A stretch of DNA of 11,274 nt from Comamonas sp. GTDB lineage: Bacteria; Pseudomonadota; Gammaproteobacteria; Burkholderiales; Burkholderiaceae_C. The stretch covers positions 1-11,274 of the forward strand of contig JAFAIY010000379.1 in assembly GCA_019236485.1 (NCBI GenBank), given 5' to 3'. This document shows positions 1-6,413 of the stretch, piece after piece (the stretch's first letter is position 1; every line of letters starts with the position of its first letter). The translations under genes were made by a program, and so were the position numbers. Under the pieces are notes generated by a model. It had not been told where the DNA came from, searched no databases, and saw only the letters and a list, made by a program, of their open reading frames with translations.

Positions 1-563
1 AGGTTCTGGAAGCCCGCGGCCTTGCAGGCCTCGGCCGTGAGCTCGCGCGCAGCGGGATCAAAGGAGGCGGGAATGGTGACCGTGATGTCCTGGGCGTCAA
101 AAGGCGCCTCGGGATGGGCCTGCTCCCAGGCCCAGCGCAGATGCGACAGATAGCGGATGGAGGCCGTCAGCGGCGAGACGCGGTGCACCTCGGGCGGCGC
201 ATCGGCCGGCAGCAAGGGGCTGCGGCGGTCCACGCCGGGGTGGCACAGCCAGCTCTTGGCGCTGGACACCAGCCGGATCGGCGTGGCCGCGCCGCGCGTG
301 CGCGCCATCTCGCCGACCACGAAATCCTGTTGGGCGCCCCAGGGCAGGGCCATGTCGGCCGCCGTGAGCTCGCTTTCGTGCGGCAGATACAGAAAGGACG
401 GCAGCAGGGGCTTGGCCTCGACGCTGGCCGGGCCCGTGAGCTGGGGAATGTCCAGCACGCCCTGCACCACCTTCTCGCCGTCGCTGGCCGTTCTGTCCAC
501 CCAGGAGAGCGCGCAGTGCGTGGTGCCCAGGTCTATGCCGATGCTGTACTTTGCGTGGTCCAT
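1..563 (-). CDS. Hsp70-family (DnaK-like) ATPase, N-terminal part, truncated by window edge
   Basis: The frame is open from the ATG at 563 to the left edge (187 codons), so only part of the actin-like ATPase domain is present. The hallmark phosphate-1 loop GIDLGTT lies at residues 9-15, VSSAKSWLCH at about 99-108 resembles the DnaK SAKR region, and ITVTIPASFDPAARELT at about 160-176 matches the conserved V(T)(V)PA.F....R block of Hsp70 nucleotide-binding domains. The start is supported by a GGTGGAG Shine-Dalgarno stretch just upstream and by its position 2 bp after the DUF2760 stop, implying translational coupling. It is not canonical dnaK: the spacing between motifs is longer and the neighbour is not grpE or dnaJ. 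By family it should be a cytoplasmic ATP-dependent chaperone; its clients are unknown. The rest of the gene, including any substrate-binding domain, lies outside the window. Confidence 0.9.
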   Translation of the reverse strand, partial: MDHAKYSIGIDLGTTHCALSWVDRTASDGEKVVQGVLDIPQLTGPASVEAKPLLPSFLYLPHESELTAADMALPWGAQQDFVVGEMARTRGAATPIRLVSSAKSWLCHPGVDRRSPLLPADAPPEVHRVSPLTASIRYLSHLRWAWEQAHPEAPFDAQDITVTIPASFDPAARELTAEACKAAGFQN

Positions 564-565
564 GC

Positions 566-1231
566 TCACAGCTCCACCTCGGCCTGGGCAATGACCTTGA
601 CGGCCTGAATGTCGGTCAGCTGGGGCAGCTTGACTTCGGTGACCTGCCAGCCGCGGTGGCCCAGGGTGCCCGTGAACGGGGCCTGGCCCACCACATTGCC
701 GGTCAGGCGCACGGCGGCGGCATCAAAGCCAGCCTGCAGCGTGACGCGCGCGCCCTCGGCCTCGCTGCGCACGGGCGCAATCGCGAAATGCTCGCGCAGC
801 ACCTTGCGGCAGCCCTCGTGCACCACGCGGGCCGCGGCGCCGATCTCGGCATCGGTATAGGGCGCGACCTCTTCCTGGATAAAGTCCACAAAGCGCGCCT
901 CGCGCTGCAGCAGGCCCAGCAGCTGCAGGGCCGCGGTATCGGTCGGGATTTCAACGGTCTTCTCGACCAGTTTCTCGACGGGCACCTCGACGCGCTTTTC
1001 CACGGTCTTCTCGACGATCTTTTCCACGGGTACTTCCACGCGAACTTCGACGATCTTCTCGACGGGAACCTCGACGCGCACCTCCTTGGGAGCGACATCG
1101 GCGGCAAAGGCCTCGCCGGCGCGCACGCGGCTCACATCGGCGGCCAAGCGGCCATTGCCGAGGATGGCGAAAAAGCTGCCGATCGCGATGGCGATGCGGC
1201 TGAGGAATGAGGGGGGAGTATTGGCGGTCAT
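566..1231 (-). CDS. DUF2760 domain protein with VEVPVEK-repeat linker
   Basis: This 221-residue protein has three parts. Residues 8-32 (SFLSRIAIAIGSFFAILGNG) form a hydrophobic, probably amphipathic N-terminal helix. Residues 50-95 are a low-complexity repeat of VEVPVEKIVE units. Residues 96-221 match the C-terminal module I associate with DUF2760 (LLGLLQREARFVDF, IGAAARVVHEGCRKVL, RVTLQAGFDAAAVRLTGNVVGQAPFTGTLGHRGW), ending in AEVEL. The biochemical role of DUF2760 is unknown. The stop codon sits 2 bp before the Hsp70 ATG, so the two genes are almost certainly one operon, and the protein may be a partner or adaptor of that chaperone (inference). The start at 1231 is the only in-frame ATG before the conserved N-terminus; its Shine-Dalgarno is poor. 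No signal peptide is evident. Confidence 0.85.
   Translation of the reverse strand: MTANTPPSFLSRIAIAIGSFFAILGNGRLAADVSRVRAGEAFAADVAPKEVRVEVPVEKIVEVRVEVPVEKIVEKTVEKRVEVPVEKLVEKTVEIPTDTAALQLLGLLQREARFVDFIQEEVAPYTDAEIGAAARVVHEGCRKVLREHFAIAPVRSEAEGARVTLQAGFDAAAVRLTGNVVGQAPFTGTLGHRGWQVTEVKLPQLTDIQAVKVIAQAEVEL
947..1084 (-). repeat. In-frame VEVPVEK(I/L)VEK repeat inside the DUF2760 gene
   Basis: Residues 50-95 consist of near-identical units: VRVEVPVEKIVE, VRVEVPVEKIVE, then KTVEKRVEVPVEKLVE and KTVEIP. At DNA level the units recur as degenerate copies of the complement of TCGACGATCTTCTCGACGGG. The composition is alternating Val and Glu/Lys with a regularly spaced Pro, which favours an extended, charged linker rather than a globular domain. 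Confidence 0.9.
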
Positions 1232-1599
1232 GGAATCTGTCTCAAAACAGGCTCGCGCAGGCCAGGATCATCTGCCCTCGCGGGCCGGCGCTGCGCAAAC
1301 CGAAAACGAGCCGGACCCGGCGGCATGGCCAAGCCCTGGCGGCAAGGCCGGGACGCAAGGGAACATATGCGCGCGGGCCTGTGCAATAGGCGCAGATGTT
1401 ACCCAAAAGCACAAGCTGCCGTCCCGCTACGGCTTTGCGGCCCCAAGGCATGGGTCCGCAGGTCATACGCCTAGCGCATGACCTTCTTCCGTTTCATCGT
1501 TATGACAGCGCTGCTATTTGCCTGATAGTTGATGCAGGCACTTGACGGCCGGCGCATTCCGCCGGCCTCTGCCACCCCACTTTCCGAGGAGACTACCCC
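1232..1599. other. Intergenic region between divergent DUF2760 and binding-protein genes
   Basis: These 368 bases separate two divergently transcribed genes and must hold both promoters. I see no convincing sigma70 pair, no coding frame with family resemblance and no RNA gene. The only clear structure is the hairpin at 1547-1567. A stretch around 1495-1530 is less GC-rich than its surroundings and is the likeliest place for the rightward promoter. Confidence 0.5.
1547..1567 (+). other. Perfect 8-bp hairpin in the 5' leader of the binding-protein gene
   Basis: GGCCGGCG (1547-1554), loop CATTC, CGCCGGCC (1560-1567). It ends 17 bases before the Shine-Dalgarno CGAGGAGA (1585-1592). No T-run follows, so it is not an intrinsic terminator; it could stabilise the mRNA 5' end or affect initiation. 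The same GGCCGGC/GCCGGCC arms occur in the leader of the riboflavin synthase gene at 7748-7768. Confidence 0.5.
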
Positions 1600-2502
1600 A
1601 TGCGCTTGATGACCGCGAACATAACGCTGGCATGCACCGTCCTTCTGGCCGCCTTCGGCGCCCAGGCACAAACCGCACAGAGCGGCACGCTGGACAAGAT
1701 CCAGAAGGCCGGCAAGGTCGTGATCGGCGTGCGCGAAAGCTCCGCCCCCATGGCCTATGCCATAGGCGCCAACCACCGCTTCACCGGCTACCACGTGGAG
1801 CTGTGCGAGAAGGTCCTGGCGCAGATCGCGCCCAGCGCCAAGATCGAATACATGGCCATCACCGCCCAGAACACCATGCCCCTGGTGCAGAACGGCACGG
1901 TGGACCTGGGCTGCGGCCCCACGACCAACAACCTCAGCCGCCAGAAGCAGGTGTCCTTTGCCGTCACCACCTATGTGAGCCAGGTGCGCATGGCCGTGCG
2001 CTCCGACTCGCCCGTGACCTCGTTCAAGCAGCTGGACGGCAAGAACGTCGCGGCCTCGGCCGGCACCACCGCCGTGCAGCTGCTGCGCAAATACAGCCAC
2101 GACAACAATGTGAAGCTGCCGACCCAGCTGGGCAAGGACCACTTCGAGAGCTTTCTGATGCTGGAGTCCGGCCGCGCCGACGCCTTTGTGCTCGACGACA
2201 ATCTGCTGGCCGGCGTGATCGCCAACTCCAAGGACCCCAAGGGCTACAAGATCGTGGGCGAGGTGCTGGGCTCCGAACCCATCGCGCTGCTGATGCGCCG
2301 GGACGACCCCACGTTCAAGAAGGCCGTGGACGATGCGCTGGTGCGCATGATGAAGTCCGGCGAAGTCGCCAAGATCTACGACAAGTGGTTTATGCAGCCC
2401 ATCCCGCCCAAGGAGATGCCGCTGAACCTGCCCATGAGCGACACGCTCAAGCAGCTGCTGCAGGAGCCCAACGACAAGCCGCTCGAAGCCTATAACAGCT
2501 GA
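1600..2502 (+). CDS. Periplasmic amino-acid ABC transporter substrate-binding protein (GltI-like, family 3)
   Basis: This 300-residue protein starts with a Sec signal peptide: MRLM, hydrophobic core at residues 8-20, and AQA|Q giving probable cleavage after residue 23. The mature protein has the family-3 binding-protein pattern, closest in my recollection to the glutamate/aspartate protein GltI: VVIGVRESSAPMAY (40-53), ITAQNTMPLVQNGTVDLGCG (87-106), TTNNLSRQKQVSF (108-120), ASAGTTAV (152-159), KDHFESFLMLESGRADAFV (179-197), and a tail resembling GltI (PIPPKEM, EPNDK). Arg45, Thr157 and His181 fall where ligand carboxylate and amino group contacts are expected. It should deliver an acidic or related amino acid to an inner-membrane permease, yet no permease or ATPase gene is adjacent, so it is an orphan here. 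SD CGAGGAGA precedes the ATG by 7 bases. A terminator follows. The exact ligand cannot be read from sequence. Confidence 0.9.
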   Translation: MRLMTANITLACTVLLAAFGAQAQTAQSGTLDKIQKAGKVVIGVRESSAPMAYAIGANHRFTGYHVELCEKVLAQIAPSAKIEYMAITAQNTMPLVQNGTVDLGCGPTTNNLSRQKQVSFAVTTYVSQVRMAVRSDSPVTSFKQLDGKNVAASAGTTAVQLLRKYSHDNNVKLPTQLGKDHFESFLMLESGRADAFVLDDNLLAGVIANSKDPKGYKIVGEVLGSEPIALLMRRDDPTFKKAVDDALVRMMKSGEVAKIYDKWFMQPIPPKEMPLNLPMSDTLKQLLQEPNDKPLEAYNS

Positions 2503-2519
2503 GGCGCCGCTTATAGTTC

Positions 2520-2550
2520 GATAGCTGGCAGCGCCCTATGCATGGGCGCT
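2520..2550 (+). repeat. GATAGCTG...AGCGCCC hairpin motif downstream of the binding-protein gene
   Basis: AGCGCCC (2530-2536), loop TATGCAT, GGGCGCT (2544-2550), preceded by GATAGCTGGC (2520-2529). A hairpin of 7 bp without a T-run. It resembles a dispersed intergenic motif (GATAGCTG..AGCGC) that I recall as frequent in Comamonadaceae genomes, and related AGCTG/AGCGC pieces recur in this window at 7741-7758, 8525-8539 and 8590-8602. Confidence 0.5.
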
Positions 2551-2578
2551 TCGGCTGCATCTCAACTTCAAACTCTTC

Positions 2579-2606
2579 AAGGAGCTGCGCCAACAGCTCC
2601 TTTTTT
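2579..2606 (+). terminator. Rho-independent terminator of the binding-protein gene
   Basis: AAGGAGCTG (2579-2587), loop CGCCAA, CAGCTCCTT (2594-2602) overlapping a run of six T (2601-2606). This is a 9-bp perfect stem with U-tract, oriented for rightward transcription, lying 77 bases after the stop. The convergent LysR gene ends at 2615, so the stem may also slow leftward transcripts, but the T-run is absent on that side. Confidence 0.85.
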
Positions 2607-2614
2607 CATAGTCA

Positions 2615-3532
2615 TCACGGTGCCGCAGGCGGCGCGAATTCCTGAGCCGCCTGCTTGAGCCAACTCTGGAAGGCCTGCAGCGGCGGATAGGCGGAGCGGC
2701 TGGTCGGCCAGGCCAGGTAGTAGCGCTCGGCGCTTTCCACCTCGGGCAGCTGGGGCAGGGCCTGGACCAGATCGCCGGTCTGCAGCTCGCGCAGGATCAG
2801 AAACTTGGGCAGCAGCGCCACGCCCACGCCGGCGATCGCGGCCTGTGCGGCCGTCGCAAACTGATCGAACAGCATGCCCTGCATATCGCTGGCCTCGCAG
2901 CCCTGGCTGCCGAACCAGCGCCGCCAGGCATCGGGGCGCGAGGCCAGATGCAGCAGCGGCGCGCGCAGCAGATCCTGGGGCCGCGCAAAACCGTGGCGAG
3001 CCGCGACCTCGGGGCTGCAGGCCGGCACCACGGTCTCGCTCATCAGAAACTCCAGCTCCGCGCCCGGCCAGTTGGGCAGGCCGAAATGAATGGCCGCATC
3101 CACGGCCTCGAGCTGGAAGTCGAACTGCGACAGCCGCGTGGTCAGATTGATGGTGATGCCCGGGTGCGCGCTGAAAAACTGCGGCAGCCGCGGCGCCAGC
3201 CAGCGCGTGCCGAAGGTCGGCAGTATGGCCAGGTTCAGGCTGCCGCCTTGCGGGTTGGTGCGAAAGCCCAGCGTGGCATTGGAGATGCGCACCAGGGCCG
3301 CGCGTATCTCCTGCGCATAGGCCTGGCCCGCAGCACTCAGGCGCACGGTCTGGCGCTCTCGCACAAAGAGCTCGGTGCCCAGGCGCTCTTCCAGCGCGCG
3401 GATCTGGCGGCTGACGGCACTTTGCGTGAGATGCAGCTCGGCCGCGGCCGCGGTAAAGCTCTGGTGCCGCGCCGAGGCCTCGAAGGCGCAGAGCAGGGAC
3501 ATGGGGGGCAGAAAGCGTCGGGACAGCTGCAT
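2615..3532 (-). CDS. LysR-type transcriptional regulator, divergent from hglS
   Basis: The 305-residue protein begins MQLSRRFLPPMSLLCAFEA, the usual opening of the GcvA/AmpR-like branch of LysR regulators. The winged helix-turn-helix is at about residues 13-70 (ARHQSFTAAAAELHLTQSAV, SRQIRALEERLGTELFVRE). Residues 90-300 form the periplasmic-binding-protein-like effector domain (LNLAILPTFGTRWLAPRLPQ, VDAAIHFG, AAQAAIAGVGVALLPKFL). An in-frame ATG at 3568 would add 12 residues (MNLCSSLFTATT) but would leave almost no spacer before other start codons of the divergent gene, and family members start at MxLSRRFLP, so I chose 3532; neither start has a good Shine-Dalgarno. Divergence from hglS and the aminotransferase makes it their probable activator, with a lysine-pathway intermediate as a plausible effector (inference). 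Confidence 0.88.
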   Translation of the reverse strand: MQLSRRFLPPMSLLCAFEASARHQSFTAAAAELHLTQSAVSRQIRALEERLGTELFVRERQTVRLSAAGQAYAQEIRAALVRISNATLGFRTNPQGGSLNLAILPTFGTRWLAPRLPQFFSAHPGITINLTTRLSQFDFQLEAVDAAIHFGLPNWPGAELEFLMSETVVPACSPEVAARHGFARPQDLLRAPLLHLASRPDAWRRWFGSQGCEASDMQGMLFDQFATAAQAAIAGVGVALLPKFLILRELQTGDLVQALPQLPEVESAERYYLAWPTSRSAYPPLQAFQSWLKQAAQEFAPPAAP

Positions 3533-3699
3533 GGTCGTAGCGGTAAAAAGGCTGGAACACAGGTTCATTCCATTTGGGTATGACCTGCAGGCCGGATTAT
3601 CGTTTGACCGAAGTCAGGACAGCGCAGAACATGTGGCGTATCTTTGCGGTCCAGCCAGTGGCGCGGCCGTTCCAGTCAACCCAGCTCTTCTGTCCCGTC
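3533..3699. promoter_or_regulatory. Divergent regulatory region between LysR gene and hglS, with a candidate LysR box
   Basis: The 167-base spacer contains TTGACCGAAGTCA at 3604-3616, which fits the T-N11-A LysR-box rule and has the dyad TGAC-N4-GTCA (3605-3616). It is 84 bases upstream of the hglS ATG, a normal place for an activator site. A convincing -35/-10 pair is not visible on either strand. Binding is inferred only from the motif and the gene arrangement. Confidence 0.4.
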
Positions 3700-5088
3700 A
3701 TGAGTGCCACGCATTCCACCAGCTCCCGCCTTGTTTCCAACGACGAGATCCGCACGCGTTTCTCGCGCGCCATGTCCGAGATGTACCGCCAGGAAGTGCC
3801 GCAGTACGGCACGCTGATCGACCTGGTGGCCGAGGTCAACGCCCAGGCCCTGCAGGCCGACCCGGCGCTGCGCGAGCGCATGGCCAGAAGCGGCGAGCTC
3901 GAGCGCCTGGATGTGGAGCGCCACGGCGCCATCCGCGTGGGCACGGCCGAAGAACTGGCCACGCTGCGCCGTTTGTTCGCCGTGATGGGCATGGAGCCCG
4001 TGGGCTATTACGACCTCTCGGTGGCCGGCGTGCCCGTGCACTCCACGGCCTTCCGCCCCGTGCATGACGACGCTCTGCTGGCCAACCCGTTCCGCGTCTT
4101 CACCTCGCTGCTGCGCCTGGAGCTGATCGCCGATGCGGCGCTGCGTGCGCAGGCCGCCGAGATCCTCAAGCGCCGCCAGATCTTCACGCCGCGCGCGCTG
4201 GAACTCATAGCCCAGGCCGAGCGTGACGGCGGACTGGACAGCCAGGATGCCGATGCCTTTGTGCAGCAGGCGCTGGAGACCTTCCGCTGGCATAGCGACG
4301 CCACCGTGGACGCGACCACCTACGAGGCCCTGCAGAAGTCCCACCGCCTGGTGGCCGATGTGGTGTGCTTCAAGGGCCCGCACATCAACCACCTGACGCC
4401 ACGCACGCTGGACATAGACCTGGCCCAGGCCGGCATGCCCGCGCGCGGCATGGATGCCAAGGACGTGGTCGAGGGCCCGCCCCAGCGCGCCTGCCCCATT
4501 CTGCTGCGCCAGACCAGCTTCAAGGCGCTCAAGGAGACCATACGCTTTACCGGTGCCGACAGCGCCGGCGCCCATACCGCGCGCTTCGGCGAGATCGAGC
4601 AGCGCGGCGTGGCGCTGACGCGCAAGGGCCGCGCGCTATACGACGAGCTGCTGGGCCTGGTGCGCTGCATAGACAACGCGGGCAGCGCCGCACCCGACTA
4701 CGACTACCGTCTGCAGCAGGTCTTTGCACAGTTTCCCGACACACACGAGGAATTGCGCAACCAGGGCCTGGCCTTTTACCGCTACAGCCTGACCGATCAG
4801 GGCCAGGCCCGCCAGGCCGCTGATGCAGACATGGAGGCGCTGATCGCCCAGGGCCTGGTGCAGGCCGAGCCCATCACCTACGAAGACTTTCTGCCCGTGA
4901 GCGCGGCCGGCATCTTCCAGTCCAATCTGGGCGGCGAGGAACAAAAGCAATACCAGGCCCATGCGGCGCAGCAGGTCTTCGAGAGCGCCCTGGGCGCGCG
5001 CGTCCACGACGAGATCGCCCTCTACGAGACCGCCCAGCAGCAGTCCATGGCGCGGGTGCGCGCGGCCCTGACCGGAGAACTCGCATGA
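3700..5088 (+). CDS. hglS: 2-oxoadipate dioxygenase/decarboxylase (HglS/YdcJ, DUF1338 family)
   Basis: The 462-residue protein closely resembles Pseudomonas putida HglS, the Fe(II)-dependent enzyme that converts 2-oxoadipate plus O2 to D-2-hydroxyglutarate and CO2 in D-lysine catabolism. Diagnostic blocks are MSEMYRQEVPQYGTL (25-39), ERHGAIRVGTAEELATL (73-89), FAVMGMEPVGYYDLS (93-107), PVHSTAFR (112-119), FKGPHINHLTPRTLDID (224-240), LLRQTSFKAL (268-277), ARFGEIEQRG (294-303) and YEDFLPVSAAGIFQSNLG (394-411). From memory of the P. putida enzyme, the metal ligands would be His75, His231 and a Glu in GEIEQRG, with Arg79 binding substrate; all are present. The frame is open upstream to an ATG at 3574, but similarity begins just after Met at 3700. 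There is no clear Shine-Dalgarno at 3700. The stop overlaps the aminotransferase start (ATGA), indicating translational coupling. Confidence 0.93.
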   Translation: MSATHSTSSRLVSNDEIRTRFSRAMSEMYRQEVPQYGTLIDLVAEVNAQALQADPALRERMARSGELERLDVERHGAIRVGTAEELATLRRLFAVMGMEPVGYYDLSVAGVPVHSTAFRPVHDDALLANPFRVFTSLLRLELIADAALRAQAAEILKRRQIFTPRALELIAQAERDGGLDSQDADAFVQQALETFRWHSDATVDATTYEALQKSHRLVADVVCFKGPHINHLTPRTLDIDLAQAGMPARGMDAKDVVEGPPQRACPILLRQTSFKALKETIRFTGADSAGAHTARFGEIEQRGVALTRKGRALYDELLGLVRCIDNAGSAAPDYDYRLQQVFAQFPDTHEELRNQGLAFYRYSLTDQGQARQAADADMEALIAQGLVQAEPITYEDFLPVSAAGIFQSNLGGEEQKQYQAHAAQQVFESALGARVHDEIALYETAQQQSMARVRAALTGELA

Positions 5089-6317
5089 ACCCGGCGCTGG
5101 CCCCGTTTGCCGCGCCGTTTGCCGAGCCCGCGGGCTCGCCCATACGCGAGCTGTTTCCCTATCTGTCCCGCCCCGGCATGATCTCGCTGGCCGGCGGCTA
5201 CCCCTCGCCCAGCCTGTTCGATGCCGAGGGCCTGGCCCTGGCCGCCCAGCAGGCCATGGCCCAGGGCCCGGGCGCGCTGCAGTACGGCGCCACCGAAGGC
5301 CTGGCCGAGCTGCGCGAGGCCCTGGCGCTGCAGGCGCGCGAGCGCGGCATGCAGGCCGCGGCCGCCGACATTCTGGTGACCACGGGTTCGCAGCAGGCCT
5401 TCGATCTGCTGGTGCGCGTGCTCGTCGAGCCCGGCGACACGGTGCTGGTCGAGGTGCCGGCCTACCCGGCCACGCTGCAGGCCCTGCGCCTGGCCCAGGC
5501 CCGCATCGTTCCCATACCCATGGACGAACAAGGCCTGCAGACCCAGGCCCTGGCCCAGCTGCTGGCCGAACTGCCCGCGGGCCAGCGCCCCAAGCTGCTG
5601 TACACCGTGCCCAATTTCTCCAACCCGCGCGGCACGCTGCTGGCGGCCGAGCGCCGCGAGGCCCTGGTAGGCCTGGCCCTGGAGTACGGCTTCCGGATCG
5701 TGGAGGACGACCCTTACGGCGAGCTGCGCTTCGACGCTCCCGGCGGCACACCCCTACCCATGCCGGCCACCGTGCGCGCCACCGGCGAGCGGCTGGCCGC
5801 GGCGGGAAACAATCCGGTCGTCTATCTGTCCAGCCTGTCCAAGACCGTGGCGCCCGCGCTGCGCGTGGGCTGGATGCTGGCCGACGCGCCCCTGCTGCGC
5901 CGCTGCACCGTGGCCAAGCAGACGGCCGATCTGTGCACCTCGCCGCTGACCCAGTCGATCGCGGCCTGCTATCTGCACAGCGGCCGCTACCCGGCCACGG
6001 TGCAGCGCGCGCGCCAGGAATACCAGCGCCGCATGCAGGCCCTGGTCCAGGGCCTGAGCGAGGCGGAGGACAGCGGCATACGCTGCTCGCGCCCCGCGGG
6101 CGGCATGTTCGTCTGGGCCGAGCTGGACCGCAGCATAGACCCGCAAAAGCTGTTCGACGCCGCCGTGGCCCAGGGCGTGATCTATGTGCCCGGCAAGGCT
6201 TTCTACCCAGCCGACCCCGATCTGCACACGCTGCGCATGTCGTTCGCGGCCCCCGAGGTGCCGCAGATAGCCCAGGCCGTAGAGCGCCTGCGCGCCGCCG
6301 CAGCGCAAAGCCGCTGA
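5085..6317 (+). CDS. PLP-dependent aminotransferase, probable 2-aminoadipate transaminase
   Basis: A 410-residue fold-type I (class I/II) aminotransferase without the MocR DNA-binding domain. Motifs in order: ISLAGGYPSP (33-42) near the substrate pocket, LQYGATEGLAELREAL (65-80), TTGSQQAFDLL (99-109), PNFSNPRG (176-183), EDDPYGELRF (207-216; Asp209 to the pyridine nitrogen, Tyr211 to the PLP oxygen), SSLSKTVAPALRVGW (249-263; Lys253 forms the Schiff base, Arg260 binds phosphate) and TLRMSF (382-387; Arg384 binds the substrate carboxylate). This is the 2-aminoadipate/kynurenine transaminase (LysN/AmaC-like) subgroup. Its ATG overlaps the hglS TGA by 4 bp, and an AGAAC/GGAG stretch within hglS serves as ribosome site. 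The context indicates that it makes the 2-oxoadipate that HglS consumes; the substrate itself is inferred, and other alpha-amino acids remain possible. Confidence 0.9.
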   Translation: MNPALAPFAAPFAEPAGSPIRELFPYLSRPGMISLAGGYPSPSLFDAEGLALAAQQAMAQGPGALQYGATEGLAELREALALQARERGMQAAAADILVTTGSQQAFDLLVRVLVEPGDTVLVEVPAYPATLQALRLAQARIVPIPMDEQGLQTQALAQLLAELPAGQRPKLLYTVPNFSNPRGTLLAAERREALVGLALEYGFRIVEDDPYGELRFDAPGGTPLPMPATVRATGERLAAAGNNPVVYLSSLSKTVAPALRVGWMLADAPLLRRCTVAKQTADLCTSPLTQSIAACYLHSGRYPATVQRARQEYQRRMQALVQGLSEAEDSGIRCSRPAGGMFVWAELDRSIDPQKLFDAAVAQGVIYVPGKAFYPADPDLHTLRMSFAAPEVPQIAQAVERLRAAAAQSR

Positions 6318-6323
6318 GATAAA

Positions 6324-6413
6324 GCCCCCTGTGCCGCTTCGCGTCTTCCCCCTCTCTGGCTTCGCCGGAGGGGGACGGCAGCGGCGCCGCGGGGCGGCAC
6401 TTGCGCGGTGCCC
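6324..6413. repeat. Putative dispersed Comamonadaceae intergenic repeat with GC-rich hairpins
   Basis: The element starts 7 bases after the aminotransferase stop. CCCCCTC (6348-6354) pairs with GAGGGGG (6368-6374), with a further partial stem around GCTTCGCC, and GCGGCGCCGC (6381-6390) is a perfect palindrome. The order CCGCTTCGCG, TTCCCCCTCTC, GGGGGACGGCAGCGGCG, GGGGCGGCACTTGCGCGG resembles an intergenic repeat that I recall from many Acidovorax/Delftia/Comamonas loci. The hairpins could help end transcription of hglS and the aminotransferase, although no T-run follows. Confidence 0.6.

Noticed and set aside
97..591. Minus-strand 164-codon frame at the left end
   Set aside because: Out of frame with the Hsp70 reading frame, which shows GIDLGTT and PASFDPAARE motifs; no motif in this frame.
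1242..1466. 74-codon minus-strand frame in the intergenic region
   Set aside because: No ribosome site, no recognisable family, composition expected by chance.
1547..1567. Intrinsic terminator in the leader of the binding-protein gene
   Set aside because: The stem is strong but has no T-run on either side and lies immediately before the Shine-Dalgarno.
2577..3560. Minus-strand 327-codon frame overlapping the LysR gene
   Set aside because: It is a different frame of the same strand with Arg/Ala/Gly-rich composition; the LysR frame has a clear helix-turn-helix and effector domain.
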